Of a stretch of 50,458 nucleotides of DNA, positions 12,786 to 21,192 are shown piece by piece. A model generated the notes under the pieces. The model ran no database searches and was not told the origin of the DNA. It saw only the letters and a program-made list of their open reading frames with translations. The DNA is from a virus, in IMG/VR virus record IMGVR_UViG_3300027985_001270, positions 1 through 50,458 of that record. One strand, 5' to 3'. Position 1 is the stretch's first letter. Each line of letters starts with the position of its first letter. The position numbers were made by a program, and so were the translations under genes.

Positions 12786-14705
12786 ATGACCGAATATTTG
12801 GGCTACACGGGAATTACAGAAAATGCAGGTTTACACTGGTGGTTAGAGGATGATCAAAACATCCACAACGCCGTTTTCGGACACGTTCAATACCTAACAA
12901 CCTCTCAAGCCTATAGATCCGTAGACAATATCCGCAACATGCGACTCTATGCTAACTATGACGTAGTAAGCCTAAGTAGTTATAATCATTCACGTGTAGA
13001 TAGCATGAACAACACTACCCACCGTGTAACCCTTAATGTCATTCAATCCATGATTGATACCGTAGTCTCAAAAATAACAAAAAACAAACCAAAACCAACC
13101 TTTCTAACTGACGGCGCTGACTGGGAACTACAACAAAAAGCTAAAAAACTAACCAAATTCTGTGAAGGTGTATTCTACGGTGCAAAAGTCTACCAAGAAG
13201 CGACTAAAGCCTTTATAGACGCTTGTATCTTTGGAACAGGAGCCGTTAAATTCTTTGCCTGTGATGGAGAAATTAAATGTGAGAGAGTTCTAATAGACGA
13301 AATTCTAACCGATGACGTTGAATCCTACTATGGAAAACCTAGAACCTTACATCAAACAAAGTTTATACACAAAGATATTCTTAAGGAAATGTTTCCTGGA
13401 AATGATCACCTTATAGATGAGGCAACAATCTATAATCCATCTAACTCTATTGGTGGTTACAATAAAAATAAACATATGGTTTTCGTAGTAGAATCCTGGC
13501 ACCTTCCTTCAGGAAAAAAAGCCAAAGACGGTAAGCATACAATCACCATATCAAACAAAACTCTCCTATCAGAATCTTATACAAAAGAATCTTTTCCTTT
13601 CATATTCTTAAAGTGGAATGAACGCCCAACCGGCTTTTTCGGTCAAGGTATTGCAGAAATGCTTACCGGTATCCAATTAGAAATGAATAAGATTTTGAAA
13701 ACTATCCAAATCTCTATGCACCTCGTCTCTGTACCTAAACTATTTGTTGAAGCAAGTTCTAAAATTGTAACCGCCCACTTAGACAATAAAATTGGTGGTA
13801 TTATAAAATATGCAGGTGTTAAACCAGACTATAGCCCACTTGGGGGCGTACCTCCTGAACTATTCCAACACCTAGAACGTCTATACACAAAAGCCTATGA
13901 AATAATAGGAGTTTCAAGTCTATCTGCACAAAGTCAAAAACCATCCGGACTTGATGCAGCCGTAGCCCTACGTGAATTTAACAACATAGAGTCTGAGCGC
14001 TTCATGTCTGTAGGAATCCGCTATGAACAAGCCTTCATGGACGCCTCATCTTTAATATTAAGTCTTGCAAAAGATCTATACGATCAAAACGGAGAGTTTA
14101 GCATTAAGGTTAAGGGTAATTCATTTATTGAAACCATTAACTGGGAAGATGTAAACATGGAAGACGATAAATACATGATGGAAGTATTTCCTACTTCAGC
14201 TCTAAGTAGCACACCAGCTGCACGCCTTCAAGACGTAACAGAACTTATGCAAGCGGGCTTTATATCTAAAGAAGACGGTATGAAACTGCTAGACTTCCCA
14301 GACCTTAAAGCTACTACTAACTTATATAACGCAGCCCTAGAAGATATAGAAATGACAATAGACCGTATGATGAGCAAAGGTGAATATCAACCACCTGAAG
14401 CCTATCAAAATCTATCACTCGGCATGACTAAAGTTCAGCAAGCCTATCTTCTAGCTAAAACCCAAAACGCTCCAGAAGAACGTCTAGAACTTCTCCGTCG
14501 CTGGGTTGAAGATGCATCTGCACTAATACAGAAAGCAACAGAAGCCGCAGTCCCTCCTGCCCCTGTTCCAGGGATGGAGGCTGCTGCCCCCCAAATACCA
14601 GGAGTTGAATCGCCAACTGCAGCCCCAACTGCAATACCCGAAGCAGCTCCTGTTTCTCCCTTAATGCCACTACCAGGAGCAGGAGAACCAGTACCCGGAG
14701 TTTAA
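12786..14705 (+). CDS. Portal protein
   Basis: A 639-aa podovirus-type portal: forms the dodecameric ring at one capsid vertex, through which DNA is packaged and ejected. Supporting features are its position after terminase and before scaffold/capsid, its length, and sequence typical of these portals: a central segment KWNERPTGFFGQGIAEML, a wing/crown region around QSQKPSGLDAAVALREFNNI, and a C-terminal helix-rich part. The last 60 residues are Pro/Ala/Glu-rich and probably disordered (PPAPVPGMEAAAPQIPG), pointing into the capsid as a barrel-like or flexible tail. The ribosome site is weak (AAAGG) but preceded by the repeated intergenic motif. Confidence 0.85.
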   Translation: MTEYLGYTGITENAGLHWWLEDDQNIHNAVFGHVQYLTTSQAYRSVDNIRNMRLYANYDVVSLSSYNHSRVDSMNNTTHRVTLNVIQSMIDTVVSKITKNKPKPTFLTDGADWELQQKAKKLTKFCEGVFYGAKVYQEATKAFIDACIFGTGAVKFFACDGEIKCERVLIDEILTDDVESYYGKPRTLHQTKFIHKDILKEMFPGNDHLIDEATIYNPSNSIGGYNKNKHMVFVVESWHLPSGKKAKDGKHTITISNKTLLSESYTKESFPFIFLKWNERPTGFFGQGIAEMLTGIQLEMNKILKTIQISMHLVSVPKLFVEASSKIVTAHLDNKIGGIIKYAGVKPDYSPLGGVPPELFQHLERLYTKAYEIIGVSSLSAQSQKPSGLDAAVALREFNNIESERFMSVGIRYEQAFMDASSLILSLAKDLYDQNGEFSIKVKGNSFIETINWEDVNMEDDKYMMEVFPTSALSSTPAARLQDVTELMQAGFISKEDGMKLLDFPDLKATTNLYNAALEDIEMTIDRMMSKGEYQPPEAYQNLSLGMTKVQQAYLLAKTQNAPEERLELLRRWVEDASALIQKATEAAVPPAPVPGMEAAAPQIPGVESPTAAPTAIPEAAPVSPLMPLPGAGEPVPGV

Positions 14706-14727
14706 ATAACAAAATTACATATATGTA
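14705..14727 (+). promoter_or_regulatory. Intergenic AATAACAAA motif, copy 5
   Basis: AATAACAAAATTACATATAT then GTA, overlapping the portal stop and 63 bases before the scaffold ATG. A GCCTC...GAGGC hairpin follows at about 14734-14754. Confidence 0.65.
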
Positions 14728-14789
14728 AATGAGAAGCCTCGCTACTTTTAGAGGCGGCAATTATGCCAACAAGTAACTAAGGAGAATTT

Positions 14790-15713
14790 ATGTCAGATTT
14801 CATGGGTGCATTTAGCACCGAAAGTTCTATGGACGCATCAAACGGAGATATCTCAACAGGTGAAGCAGTAGTAAATGAACTAGCTGATAATCCAGAATCA
14901 GTAGAAGCAGAAGCTGAAGTAGTTGAAGAAGTAAAAAAAGAAGAACCTAAAAAAGAAGAAGATGCATTCAGCCGTAAATTTGCAGCACTAAGCAAAAAAG
15001 AGCGTCAGATCCGCCAGCGTGAACAACAACTTAACGCTAAAATGGCAGAATTAGAGGCAAAGTTAAAAGGATTAGAACCAAAAGAAGAAGTTAAGGCTCC
15101 TGTAATACCTATAGAAAAGAGATTACGAAGTAATCCTCTAGAAACCCTAAAAGATTTAGGATTAAGCTACGAGAAACTAACTGAACTAGCTCTTAATGAT
15201 GGGAAAATGTCAGTAGAAGATAGAATGGAACTTATGAGAGAAGAATTAGAAAGTGCTCATAAGTCAGAAATAGAAAAAATTAGAGAAGAACTACTAGAAA
15301 AAGAAAAGAAAACAGAACAAGAAAAATATGATGAAGTAATTCAAAATTTCATGGTCGAGCTTACGAGTTTTGTCAATAATACCGAAGATTATGAACTCAT
15401 CCGAGCAAATGATGCAGTTTCTCTGGTCTACGACGTTATTGAGCAACATCATGCGGAAACCGGTCGCATCTTGAACAACAAAGAAGCCGCTGACCTTGTC
15501 GAAGCCCACTTATTAGAAGAAGCACAAAAGCTCTTCAAGTTAAAAAAATTAGGTGCCATTAGGGCTCCTGAGGTTTCTAAAAAGCCAGAATCGAAACCAT
15601 TATCGCCAACGCTTTCAAACAGTAGTGCCCAAACTATGTCAGATAAGACTAGTAAATTGATGGATGACAGTGAACTTAAAAAGGCTGCAGCATCACTACT
15701 TAAATGGGATTAA
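14790..15713 (+). CDS. Capsid scaffolding protein
   Basis: A 307-aa, highly charged, coiled-coil protein directly before the major capsid gene, the usual place and character of a podovirus scaffold, which guides coat assembly inside the prohead and then leaves. Acidic disordered start (EAEAEVVEEVKKEEPKKEED), long coiled coil from about residue 65 to 180 (KKERQIRQREQQLNAKMAEL), and a C-terminal helix (DSELKKAAASLLKWD) that would bind coat subunits. AAGGAG site. No protease domain is fused, so the ClpP-like protein could be the maturation enzyme if one exists. Confidence 0.8.
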   Translation: MSDFMGAFSTESSMDASNGDISTGEAVVNELADNPESVEAEAEVVEEVKKEEPKKEEDAFSRKFAALSKKERQIRQREQQLNAKMAELEAKLKGLEPKEEVKAPVIPIEKRLRSNPLETLKDLGLSYEKLTELALNDGKMSVEDRMELMREELESAHKSEIEKIREELLEKEKKTEQEKYDEVIQNFMVELTSFVNNTEDYELIRANDAVSLVYDVIEQHHAETGRILNNKEAADLVEAHLLEEAQKLFKLKKLGAIRAPEVSKKPESKPLSPTLSNSSAQTMSDKTSKLMDDSELKKAAASLLKWD

Positions 15714-15721
15714 TTATTAAC

Positions 15722-15741
15722 TTTATTTATTTATTTATTTA
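15722..15741 (+). repeat. (TTTA)5 microsatellite in the capsid gene leader
   Basis: Five perfect TTTA units, followed by TTTTTTAAA, 27 bases before the major capsid ATG. Copy number could change by slippage. The AU-rich leader could bind ribosomal protein S1 and favour strong translation. Confidence 0.8.
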
Positions 15742-15767
15742 TTTTTTAAATTAACACGGAGATTTTT

Positions 15768-16973
15768 ATGGCTTTAGATATGACTTCATTTGCCCCAGCG
15801 CTAAAACAATTATACCCAGAAAAAAGAATTGAAAACATGGTATACAAAGATAATCCTTTGTTTGCCCTTTTAGCCAAAGACACTAACTTCTATGGCGAAT
15901 TAATGAAACTTCCTATTAAATATGGTGCTCCTCAAGGTTCATCTTCAACTTTCGCTACTGCTCAAGCTAACAAAACTAGCTCTTTATTGAAAGCATTCTT
16001 AATTACAAGAAATAAAGAATATGCTCTAGCTTCTATCGATAATGAAACAATCGAAGCTTCTAGAAACAACAGTGGCGCTTTCATCGAAGCTGCTAGCTTT
16101 GAAATTGATGGTGCTATTGAAACTGCCGGTCGTAACATCGCTGCCGCTCTTTTCGGTACAGGATCAGGTTCTAGAGGACAATCTTCTGCTGCTGCTACTG
16201 GTACAAGCATTACTTTAAGTGATGTTGAATCAGTTACTAACTTTGAAGTTGGTATGGAAATTGTATTTTCTACTGCTGATGGCGGTGGAACTGTAAAATC
16301 AGGTTCAGTAACTGTTACTCACGTTAATCGTGATAGCGGTGTACTAACTGTAGATGCCCTTACTGCTATTGACGGTGGTACAGGTATTGCTGCTAGTGAT
16401 TATATCTTCAGAGAAGGTGACTATGATAGTAAATTAAAAGGTATCCAAGCATGGTTACCAGCTTCTGCTCCATCTTCAACTCCATTCTTTAACGTAGATC
16501 GTTCAACTGATCCAACACGTCTTGCTGGTATCCGATATGACGGTTCAGCTCTTCCAATTGAAGAAGCTTTAATCAGTGCTGCTTCTAGAGTTGCTCGTGA
16601 AGGTGGTAAACCAGACTACTGCTTCATGAACTACAGCAAATTTGCTGATCTTGAAAAAGCTCTTGGATCAAAAGTTCAATATATTGATCTTAAAGCTAAC
16701 GCTGAAATCGGTTTCCGAGGAATGTTAATCAACGGACCTCGCGGACCAATCAAAGTTGTAGCTGACCAAAACTGTCCAGGTGACAGAGCCTTCATGCTTT
16801 CTATGGAATACTGGAAACTTATGAGTTTAGGTGCTGCTCCTCGTATTTTAGACATTGACGGTCTTAAAATGCTTCGTGAATCTTCAGCTGATGCTGTAGA
16901 AGTACGAGTTGGCGCTTACTTACAATTAGTATGTCGTGCTCCAGGCTTCAACGCTAACATTAAATTAGTTTAA
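15768..16973 (+). CDS. Major capsid protein (HK97-like)
   Basis: A 401-aa coat protein. Begins MALDMTSFAPALKQLYPEKR, and the core pattern (N-arm, E-loop near GELMKLPIKYGAPQGSS, spine helix near IEAASFEIDGAIETAGRNIA, C-terminal VEVRVGAYLQLVCRAPGF) fits HK97-like podoviral coats. Residues about 150-205 (TGTSITLSDVESVTNFEVGM) look like a small inserted beta domain that could decorate the shell. Codons favour GCT, CTT and TCT far more than neighbouring genes, consistent with the highest expression. CGGAG site after an AU-rich leader. Confidence 0.85.
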   Translation: MALDMTSFAPALKQLYPEKRIENMVYKDNPLFALLAKDTNFYGELMKLPIKYGAPQGSSSTFATAQANKTSSLLKAFLITRNKEYALASIDNETIEASRNNSGAFIEAASFEIDGAIETAGRNIAAALFGTGSGSRGQSSAAATGTSITLSDVESVTNFEVGMEIVFSTADGGGTVKSGSVTVTHVNRDSGVLTVDALTAIDGGTGIAASDYIFREGDYDSKLKGIQAWLPASAPSSTPFFNVDRSTDPTRLAGIRYDGSALPIEEALISAASRVAREGGKPDYCFMNYSKFADLEKALGSKVQYIDLKANAEIGFRGMLINGPRGPIKVVADQNCPGDRAFMLSMEYWKLMSLGAAPRILDIDGLKMLRESSADAVEVRVGAYLQLVCRAPGFNANIKLV

Positions 16974-16986
16974 TTTTCAATAATGT

Positions 16987-17010
16987 AGGGGGGAGTCACA
17001 TCCCCTCTAT
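16987..17010 (+). terminator. Terminator-like hairpin after the capsid gene
   Basis: AGGGGGGA-GTCACA-TCCCCTCT forms an 8-bp stem with a 6-base loop, followed by a short ATTT. The U-run is poor, so partial termination or mRNA 3'-end protection is more likely than a full stop. Confidence 0.5.
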
Positions 17011-17029
17011 TTCCCCTCCACTTTAATCA

Positions 17030-17052
17030 AATAACAATTCTACATCATTAAT
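17030..17052 (+). promoter_or_regulatory. Intergenic AATAACAAA motif, copy 6
   Basis: AATAACAATTCTACATCATT then AAT, between the capsid terminator-like hairpin and the 62-aa gene. Confidence 0.5.
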
Positions 17053-17123
17053 AGTCTAAAAGTCTATTCTTTGAAGTTATTTATTGTACTTAGTTATAAC
17101 TATCAACCTATAGGCTCATCAAT

Positions 17124-17312
17124 ATGAAAAAAATAATCAAAAAAATAACTCTAGGTCAAGCCATTGCTCTCATAGATGGTGATAAAAAATTTGATTACCT
17201 ACTAGAAAATTACCTAACAGAAAAGAACTATTCAATAAAAACAATACCTTACATAAACTGGATCAAATTCGTAGAGAATTACTATAAAGTAGAAATAACA
17301 AATATACCCTAA
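17124..17312 (+). CDS. Hypothetical protein, 62 aa
   Basis: MKKIIKKITLGQAIALIDGD then a helical remainder ending KVEITNIP. Weak ribosome site (GG 10 bases upstream) but a clean AT-rich codon pattern and an isolated position after the repeated motif. Function unknown; could be a small head protein. Confidence 0.4.
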   Translation: MKKIIKKITLGQAIALIDGDKKFDYLLENYLTEKNYSIKTIPYINWIKFVENYYKVEITNIP

Positions 17313-17329
17313 TAGGACATTAAGTCCTA
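17313..17329 (+). other. Small hairpin before the first MANRNFNR gene
   Basis: TAGGAC-ATTAA-GTCCTA, a perfect 6-bp stem with a 5-base loop directly after the preceding stop. No U-run, so probably an RNA structural element. Confidence 0.35.
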
Positions 17330-17387
17330 ATAACAACAGTAGGCTCTTCCATTGCCGGATGAGACTAAATTAAACTAGGAGTTTACC

Positions 17388-17759
17388 ATGGCAAATCGTA
17401 ATTTCAATCGTCGTCAAGCCCTTGAAAAAGAAGTCAAAGACATTTATGCAACTATTGCAATTGGAGCCACAGGCGCCCCAACACTTACAACAGGTGTAGG
17501 TATCGCTTCTGTTTCTAGAACCTCTCAAGGTCTTTTCAGAATCACACTAGATGACAAATTCATCAGTCTTAAAAGCGTAAAAGTTATCCATGAAGTATCA
17601 ACTGCTGAAGATTTAACATTCCAAGTAAAAGCTGAAGATGTAGCTGGTTCAACTAAATCAGTAGATATTCTATCTCTTACTTCTGGCGTAGCTACTGACC
17701 CATCTGATGGTGCCATTCTTCATGTGAAAATTGAACTTAAAAACTCTTCTGCTATATAA
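17388..17759 (+). CDS. Head-proximal structural protein, paralog 1
   Basis: A 123-aa protein starting MANRNFNRRQALEKEVKDIY. It shares this N-terminus and its C-terminal part (FQVKAEDVAGSTKSVDIL... IELKN) with the next gene, so the two are tandem paralogs. Beta-rich with an N-terminal basic helix that could fasten it to the capsid or connector. Located between coat and adaptor genes; a capsid decoration or head-completion role fits, unproven. AGGAG site. Confidence 0.6.
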   Translation: MANRNFNRRQALEKEVKDIYATIAIGATGAPTLTTGVGIASVSRTSQGLFRITLDDKFISLKSVKVIHEVSTAEDLTFQVKAEDVAGSTKSVDILSLTSGVATDPSDGAILHVKIELKNSSAI

Positions 17760-17772
17760 TTAGGAGGATCCA

Positions 17773-18552
17773 ATGGCTAATCGTAATTTTAACAGAAAAC
17801 AAGCATTAGAGAAAGAGATTAAAGATATCTACGTAGAAGGAACTTATACTGCTGCAGTACAAGCTACAGGAACTTTAACTCTTACCTCTGATATAGTACT
17901 AACAAAAGTAATTGGTGGAGATTCTAATAACGGTAGTACTCTAACTACTGAAGTTGAAGCCGCTGCTGCTAACCCAACAGACACAATACTTGTAGACGTT
18001 ACAGGAACTGCAGATGCAATAGTAATCACAGTAACTCCTAACGACGGTACAAACAATGGTGCTACACCAGTAGATCTTACAACTGCTGAACTAGTAGAAT
18101 TAATCAATACTGGATCAGTATCTGGAAAGACAGTAACTCTTACTGATACTTCAAGCTTAATAGACGATCAAACTGCAACTGGTGGAGATACAACCGTACT
18201 AGTAGACGGTGGAGAAGGTGACAGTGTAGTAGCTACTTTTGCTGGAGGATCAGACTCATCAATAGCCCTAATTACTAACCAACTTAAGTGGGGTATTGTA
18301 AGCCTTTCTGAAACTGCAGTAGGTACTTTTAGAGTAGTTCTATCAGATAAATACCCAAGTTTTAAAATGTTTGATGGTCATTTAATCTCTAGCACTGCCC
18401 AAGATATTAACTTTCAAGTTAAAGCAGAAGACGTTAACGGTTCAACACCATACATCGACTTCTTCACGCTATCAGGTGCTACAGCAACAAATCCAGCAGA
18501 CGGATCTATAATTAAATTATCAATTGAACTTAAAAACATAACAGTATTATAA
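17773..18552 (+). CDS. Head-proximal structural protein, paralog 2 with inserted domain
   Basis: A 259-aa protein starting MANRNFNRKQALEKEIKDIY and ending in the same beta fold as its 123-aa neighbour. Between them, residues about 25-165 are extra. This insert contains ANPTDTILVDVTGTADAIVI, PNDGTNN, TAELVELIN and GGEGDSVVATFAGG, and is clearly related to three segments of the nozzle protein at 21193-25452. So this is the paralog plus a modular beta domain, likely exposed on the particle surface. AGGAGG site. Confidence 0.65.
   Translation: MANRNFNRKQALEKEIKDIYVEGTYTAAVQATGTLTLTSDIVLTKVIGGDSNNGSTLTTEVEAAAANPTDTILVDVTGTADAIVITVTPNDGTNNGATPVDLTTAELVELINTGSVSGKTVTLTDTSSLIDDQTATGGDTTVLVDGGEGDSVVATFAGGSDSSIALITNQLKWGIVSLSETAVGTFRVVLSDKYPSFKMFDGHLISSTAQDINFQVKAEDVNGSTPYIDFFTLSGATATNPADGSIIKLSIELKNITVL
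17932..18255 (+). repeat. Shuffled beta-domain, copy in the head-proximal protein
   Basis: Encodes residues about 54-161 of the 259-aa protein. Absent from the 123-aa paralog and present three times in the nozzle protein (22321-23500). Shared landmarks: ANP-D-(T/N)-(I/V)-LVD or -VTV, ITxTPNDGTNN, TAELVxLIN, GKTVTL and a terminal GG. Confidence 0.7.
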
Positions 18553-18566
18553 CAGGAGTATTAACT

Positions 18567-18860
18567 ATGATGATGGGTGGAGATAGAAAAGGAATAGCAG
18601 CCCTTATAATTAAAAAAATGGGAAAACCAGGAAAAGAAGAAATCGAGAAAAAAGACGTTAACGAAAATGGAGATGAAATTGACAATAACGCCGGTCTCGA
18701 TGCTGCCGTTCAAGAAATGTTTGATGCATTTCAAGTATCTAACAAAGATAAATTTAAAATAGCTCTTAAATCTTTTATCGAACTATGTGAAAACAATGAA
18801 GAAGAAGAGGAAGAAGAGCTAGAAGGTCCTGAAGAAGAATCTTCTAACGAAATGGAATAA
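18567..18860 (+). CDS. Acidic hypothetical protein, 97 aa
   Basis: MMMGGDRKGIAALIIKKMGK, a short helix-rich centre (AAVQEMFDAFQVSNKDKF) and an extremely acidic tail with two runs of Glu. GGAG site. Followed by a strong terminator. The highly charged tail is typical of small head-associated or scaffold-like proteins; function unknown. Confidence 0.6.
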   Translation: MMMGGDRKGIAALIIKKMGKPGKEEIEKKDVNENGDEIDNNAGLDAAVQEMFDAFQVSNKDKFKIALKSFIELCENNEEEEEEELEGPEEESSNEME

Positions 18861-18871
18861 TGTACTATCAT

Positions 18872-18907
18872 AAGGCACCATATGTAAAAAGTATGGTGTC
18901 TTATTTT
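18872..18907 (+). terminator. Rho-independent terminator
   Basis: AAGGCACCATA then a 9-base loop then TATGGTGTCTT (11-bp stem with one G-T pair), followed by TTATTTT. Good hairpin and U-rich run between the capsid group and the tail group of genes. Confidence 0.8.
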
Positions 18908-18927
18908 AATCCAAAAGGATAAAAAAA

Positions 18928-19611
18928 ATGATTACTCTAGAAGAATTAATTGCTCACTCTCGTTCAAGAGCAGACATGGAAAAAAGTCAATTTATTGACA
19001 ATACTGAGCTAATCTCCTACATTAATCATTCCATATCTGAGCTTCATGACATCCTTATTCAATCATACGGCGCTGACTACAGCGTAAAAACAGTTGAATT
19101 TAACTTAGTAAATAACCAAGATACTTACGCAATTAACGACCTTATAGATGATGACGACTTCTATAAACTAATGGGTCTAGATGCAAAGATAAACAACAGT
19201 GACTGGACTACTTTAAGTCCTTTCAACTTTAATGAACGTAACCGTTTTCAACACTTTAACGTATCAACATACTTAGGAATAACTAATTTCAGATACAGAC
19301 TAAGTGGCAGTAATATTATATTTGCTCCAATTCCAGATTCTGCCATGCCATGTCGTATGTGGTACATTCCAGTAGCTCAGAAATTAACCGAGCTAACTGA
19401 CACCCTAGATGACCTTAATGACTACGATGAGTATATAATCTGTGATGTAGCTATAAAAATGATGCAGAAAGCAGAATTAGATGTTAGTGTTTTAATGGCA
19501 CAAAAAGCAGCACTAAAAAGACGCATTGAAGAAGCCTCTCAAAACAGAGATGCTGGTAAAAGTGATTCAGTATCTGATATTTACGCAGAAGATTATCGTT
19601 GGTGGTATTAA
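18928..19611 (+). CDS. Head-tail adaptor protein
   Basis: A 227-aa protein starting MITLEELIAHSRSRADMEKS, with FIDNTELISYINHSISELHD, a pattern shared by many podovirus connector/adaptor proteins that sit under the portal and join head to tail. Later parts (NIIFAPIPDSAMPCRMWYIP) are beta-rich, ending in a helix and WWY. Its place after coat genes and before nozzle fits an adaptor like the T7 gp11 or P22 gp4 class. AAGGA site; stop overlaps the next start (TAATG). Confidence 0.7.
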   Translation: MITLEELIAHSRSRADMEKSQFIDNTELISYINHSISELHDILIQSYGADYSVKTVEFNLVNNQDTYAINDLIDDDDFYKLMGLDAKINNSDWTTLSPFNFNERNRFQHFNVSTYLGITNFRYRLSGSNIIFAPIPDSAMPCRMWYIPVAQKLTELTDTLDDLNDYDEYIICDVAIKMMQKAELDVSVLMAQKAALKRRIEEASQNRDAGKSDSVSDIYAEDYRWWY

Positions 19612-19928
19612 TGACTTTAAAATCATTTAAAAAAGTAAAACTTTCTGACTCATCAACAAGCCGCCTACAAGATAACTGTCAAACAACATTTGAATCACTA
19701 ACAAAAGTATCATTATTAGATGGTATTTTAATTAAAGATCTTGCCCTTACTGCCAGTTCTACAAATGAAATAGAACATAAACTAGATAGAAATCCAATAG
19801 GATGGATAGTAGTTAGGCAGGGAGCACAAGCTAACATATGGGACCTACAAGACGCTAACAAAAGTCCAAGCAAATCACTCTCTCTTGCATGTTCCGCAGA
19901 TGTAACAATAGATTTATGGGTTTTTTAA
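19611..19928 (+). CDS. Hypothetical structural protein, 105 aa
   Basis: ATG at 19611 overlaps the adaptor stop; an in-frame TTG at 19599 is less likely. Beta-rich, with EHKLDRNPIGWIVVRQGAQA and a final VTIDLWVF. This last part resembles short domains found at the base of podovirus fibres. A small tail-assembly protein is inferred from position. Confidence 0.55.
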   Translation: MTLKSFKKVKLSDSSTSRLQDNCQTTFESLTKVSLLDGILIKDLALTASSTNEIEHKLDRNPIGWIVVRQGAQANIWDLQDANKSPSKSLSLACSADVTIDLWVF

Positions 19929-19957
19929 TTGACTTTATTTAGTAAATGTGATAATAT
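19929..19957 (+). promoter_or_regulatory. Own promoter of the GIY-YIG endonuclease
   Basis: TTGACT (19929-19934), 17 bases, TAATAT (19952-19957) preceded by TGA. The expected transcription start falls at about 19964, which is the A of the gene's ATG, so the message would be leaderless. Confidence 0.65.
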
Positions 19958-19963
19958 ATAAGA

Positions 19964-20530
19964 ATGATAGTATATAAAATAGAGCATAAAATAATAAAAA
20001 AAGTTTATATTGGTAGAACCAATAGAAAATTATTAGCTAGGGTCTGGCAACATATAAGAGATCATTCTCCAATAGGAAAAGCAATAACAGATTTAGGGAT
20101 AGAGAATTTTGATTTTCAAGTAGTTTTTACTTCTGATTGTGTGGAGCAAATAAAACAAAAAGAAGCAGAATTAATTTTATCCTACAACTGTATTCACCCA
20201 AATGGATATAATCAGGAATATGGGAAAGATAATTTAACAGGAATTAATTTAAATTTTGATAAAAATACCAAAAATTGGAAGTTAAGAACTACTAGAGATA
20301 AAAAAAGAATAACCTTGGGTTCATTTCATAGTAGAGAGGAAGCATTAGAATACTATGATTATTGTTTAAAAGTGGATAAGTGGGATCTTTATAAGATACC
20401 TAGAGTATCTAAGTTTAAAAATAATAAATTTAGATTAAGAGTTTGGGATGGCAAAAAAAGAGTATATTTAGGGATATTTAAAACAAAAGAAGAGGCTTTT
20501 AACTTTTACAGGAAGAAAATATATGGCTAG
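19964..20530 (+). CDS. GIY-YIG homing endonuclease with AP2-like repeats
   Basis: A 188-aa free-standing homing endonuclease. Residues 1-85: GIY-YIG nuclease (VYKIEHKIIKKVYIGRT, HIRDHSPIGKA, catalytic Glu in QKEAELILSYN). Residues about 105-188: two AP2-like DNA-binding units with WKLRTTRDKKRITLGSFHS and FRLRVWDGKKRVYLGIFKT. No Shine-Dalgarno sequence precedes the ATG; its own promoter would give a leaderless mRNA. The gene is more A/T-rich in codon choice than its neighbours and its last 8 bases overlap the next structural gene, whose start and ribosome site lie inside it. Signs of a mobile insertion in the tail operon. Confidence 0.85.
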   Translation: MIVYKIEHKIIKKVYIGRTNRKLLARVWQHIRDHSPIGKAITDLGIENFDFQVVFTSDCVEQIKQKEAELILSYNCIHPNGYNQEYGKDNLTGINLNFDKNTKNWKLRTTRDKKRITLGSFHSREEALEYYDYCLKVDKWDLYKIPRVSKFKNNKFRLRVWDGKKRVYLGIFKTKEEAFNFYRKKIYG

Positions 20531-21182
20531 TACTACTTATATGAATCTTAGTTTACCTACATCAACTGTGACTATAGGACCTCTATGGAGTGTTATGATT
20601 AATACTGCCATAGAATCAATTGATGAACATGATCACACATCTACAAAAGGTAAACAAATACCCACAGCAGCTTTAAACATAAATGCAGATTTAGACCTAA
20701 ATAGCTTCTCACCATTTAACGCTTTAAGCTTAAAATTCAGCTCTCAATCTGCCACCCTAACCGGTGCATCTAACGCCTCATCTCTTTACGTAGTGAGCGG
20801 AAACTTATATTTCACAAACAGCGCAGGAACAGCAGTACAAATAACCTCTTCAGGTTCCCTTTACCCAACACCAGGATCAGTACAAGCCCTTAACAGATTC
20901 TCAGTAAGTGGTGATATTACAATCGGTGCCTCAGATGATATTGTAGTTCTAGCAGTAAACACTGCAGCAGCAAGAGAAATAACACTTCCATCGGTAAGTG
21001 CAGTTTCAGACGGAAGATTCTACATAGTCATAGACGAGTACGGCTCAGCTTACGACAATAACATCACCTTAACGCCTAACGGTTCTGATACAATAAATGG
21101 TGAATCATCTCTAGTTATAGACTCTTCTTACTCAGCTACATGGGTAATAGCTGATGGAACTTCAAACTGGCTAGTAGCATAA
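20523..21182 (+). CDS. Tail fibre-like structural protein, 219 aa
   Basis: N-terminal MASTTYMNLSLPTSTVTIGP and HDHTSTKGKQIP, motifs often seen at the virion-attachment end of phage fibres. The C-terminal part (ITLPSVSAVSDGRFYIVIDE, NNITLTPNGSDTINGE, ATWVIADGTSNWLVA) matches the C-terminal tip of the 1123-aa fibre at 32434-35805 in pattern. Probably a short fibre or tail spike base subunit. AGGAA site inside the endonuclease gene. Confidence 0.65.
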   Translation: MASTTYMNLSLPTSTVTIGPLWSVMINTAIESIDEHDHTSTKGKQIPTAALNINADLDLNSFSPFNALSLKFSSQSATLTGASNASSLYVVSGNLYFTNSAGTAVQITSSGSLYPTPGSVQALNRFSVSGDITIGASDDIVVLAVNTAAAREITLPSVSAVSDGRFYIVIDEYGSAYDNNITLTPNGSDTINGESSLVIDSSYSATWVIADGTSNWLVA

Positions 21183-21192
21183 GGAGTTTATC

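Noticed and set aside
14455-14760. Minus-strand ORF of 101 aa opposite the portal gene end
   Set aside because: It is the shadow of the Pro/Ala-rich portal tail: Leu-rich, no ribosome site, inside a plus-strand operon.
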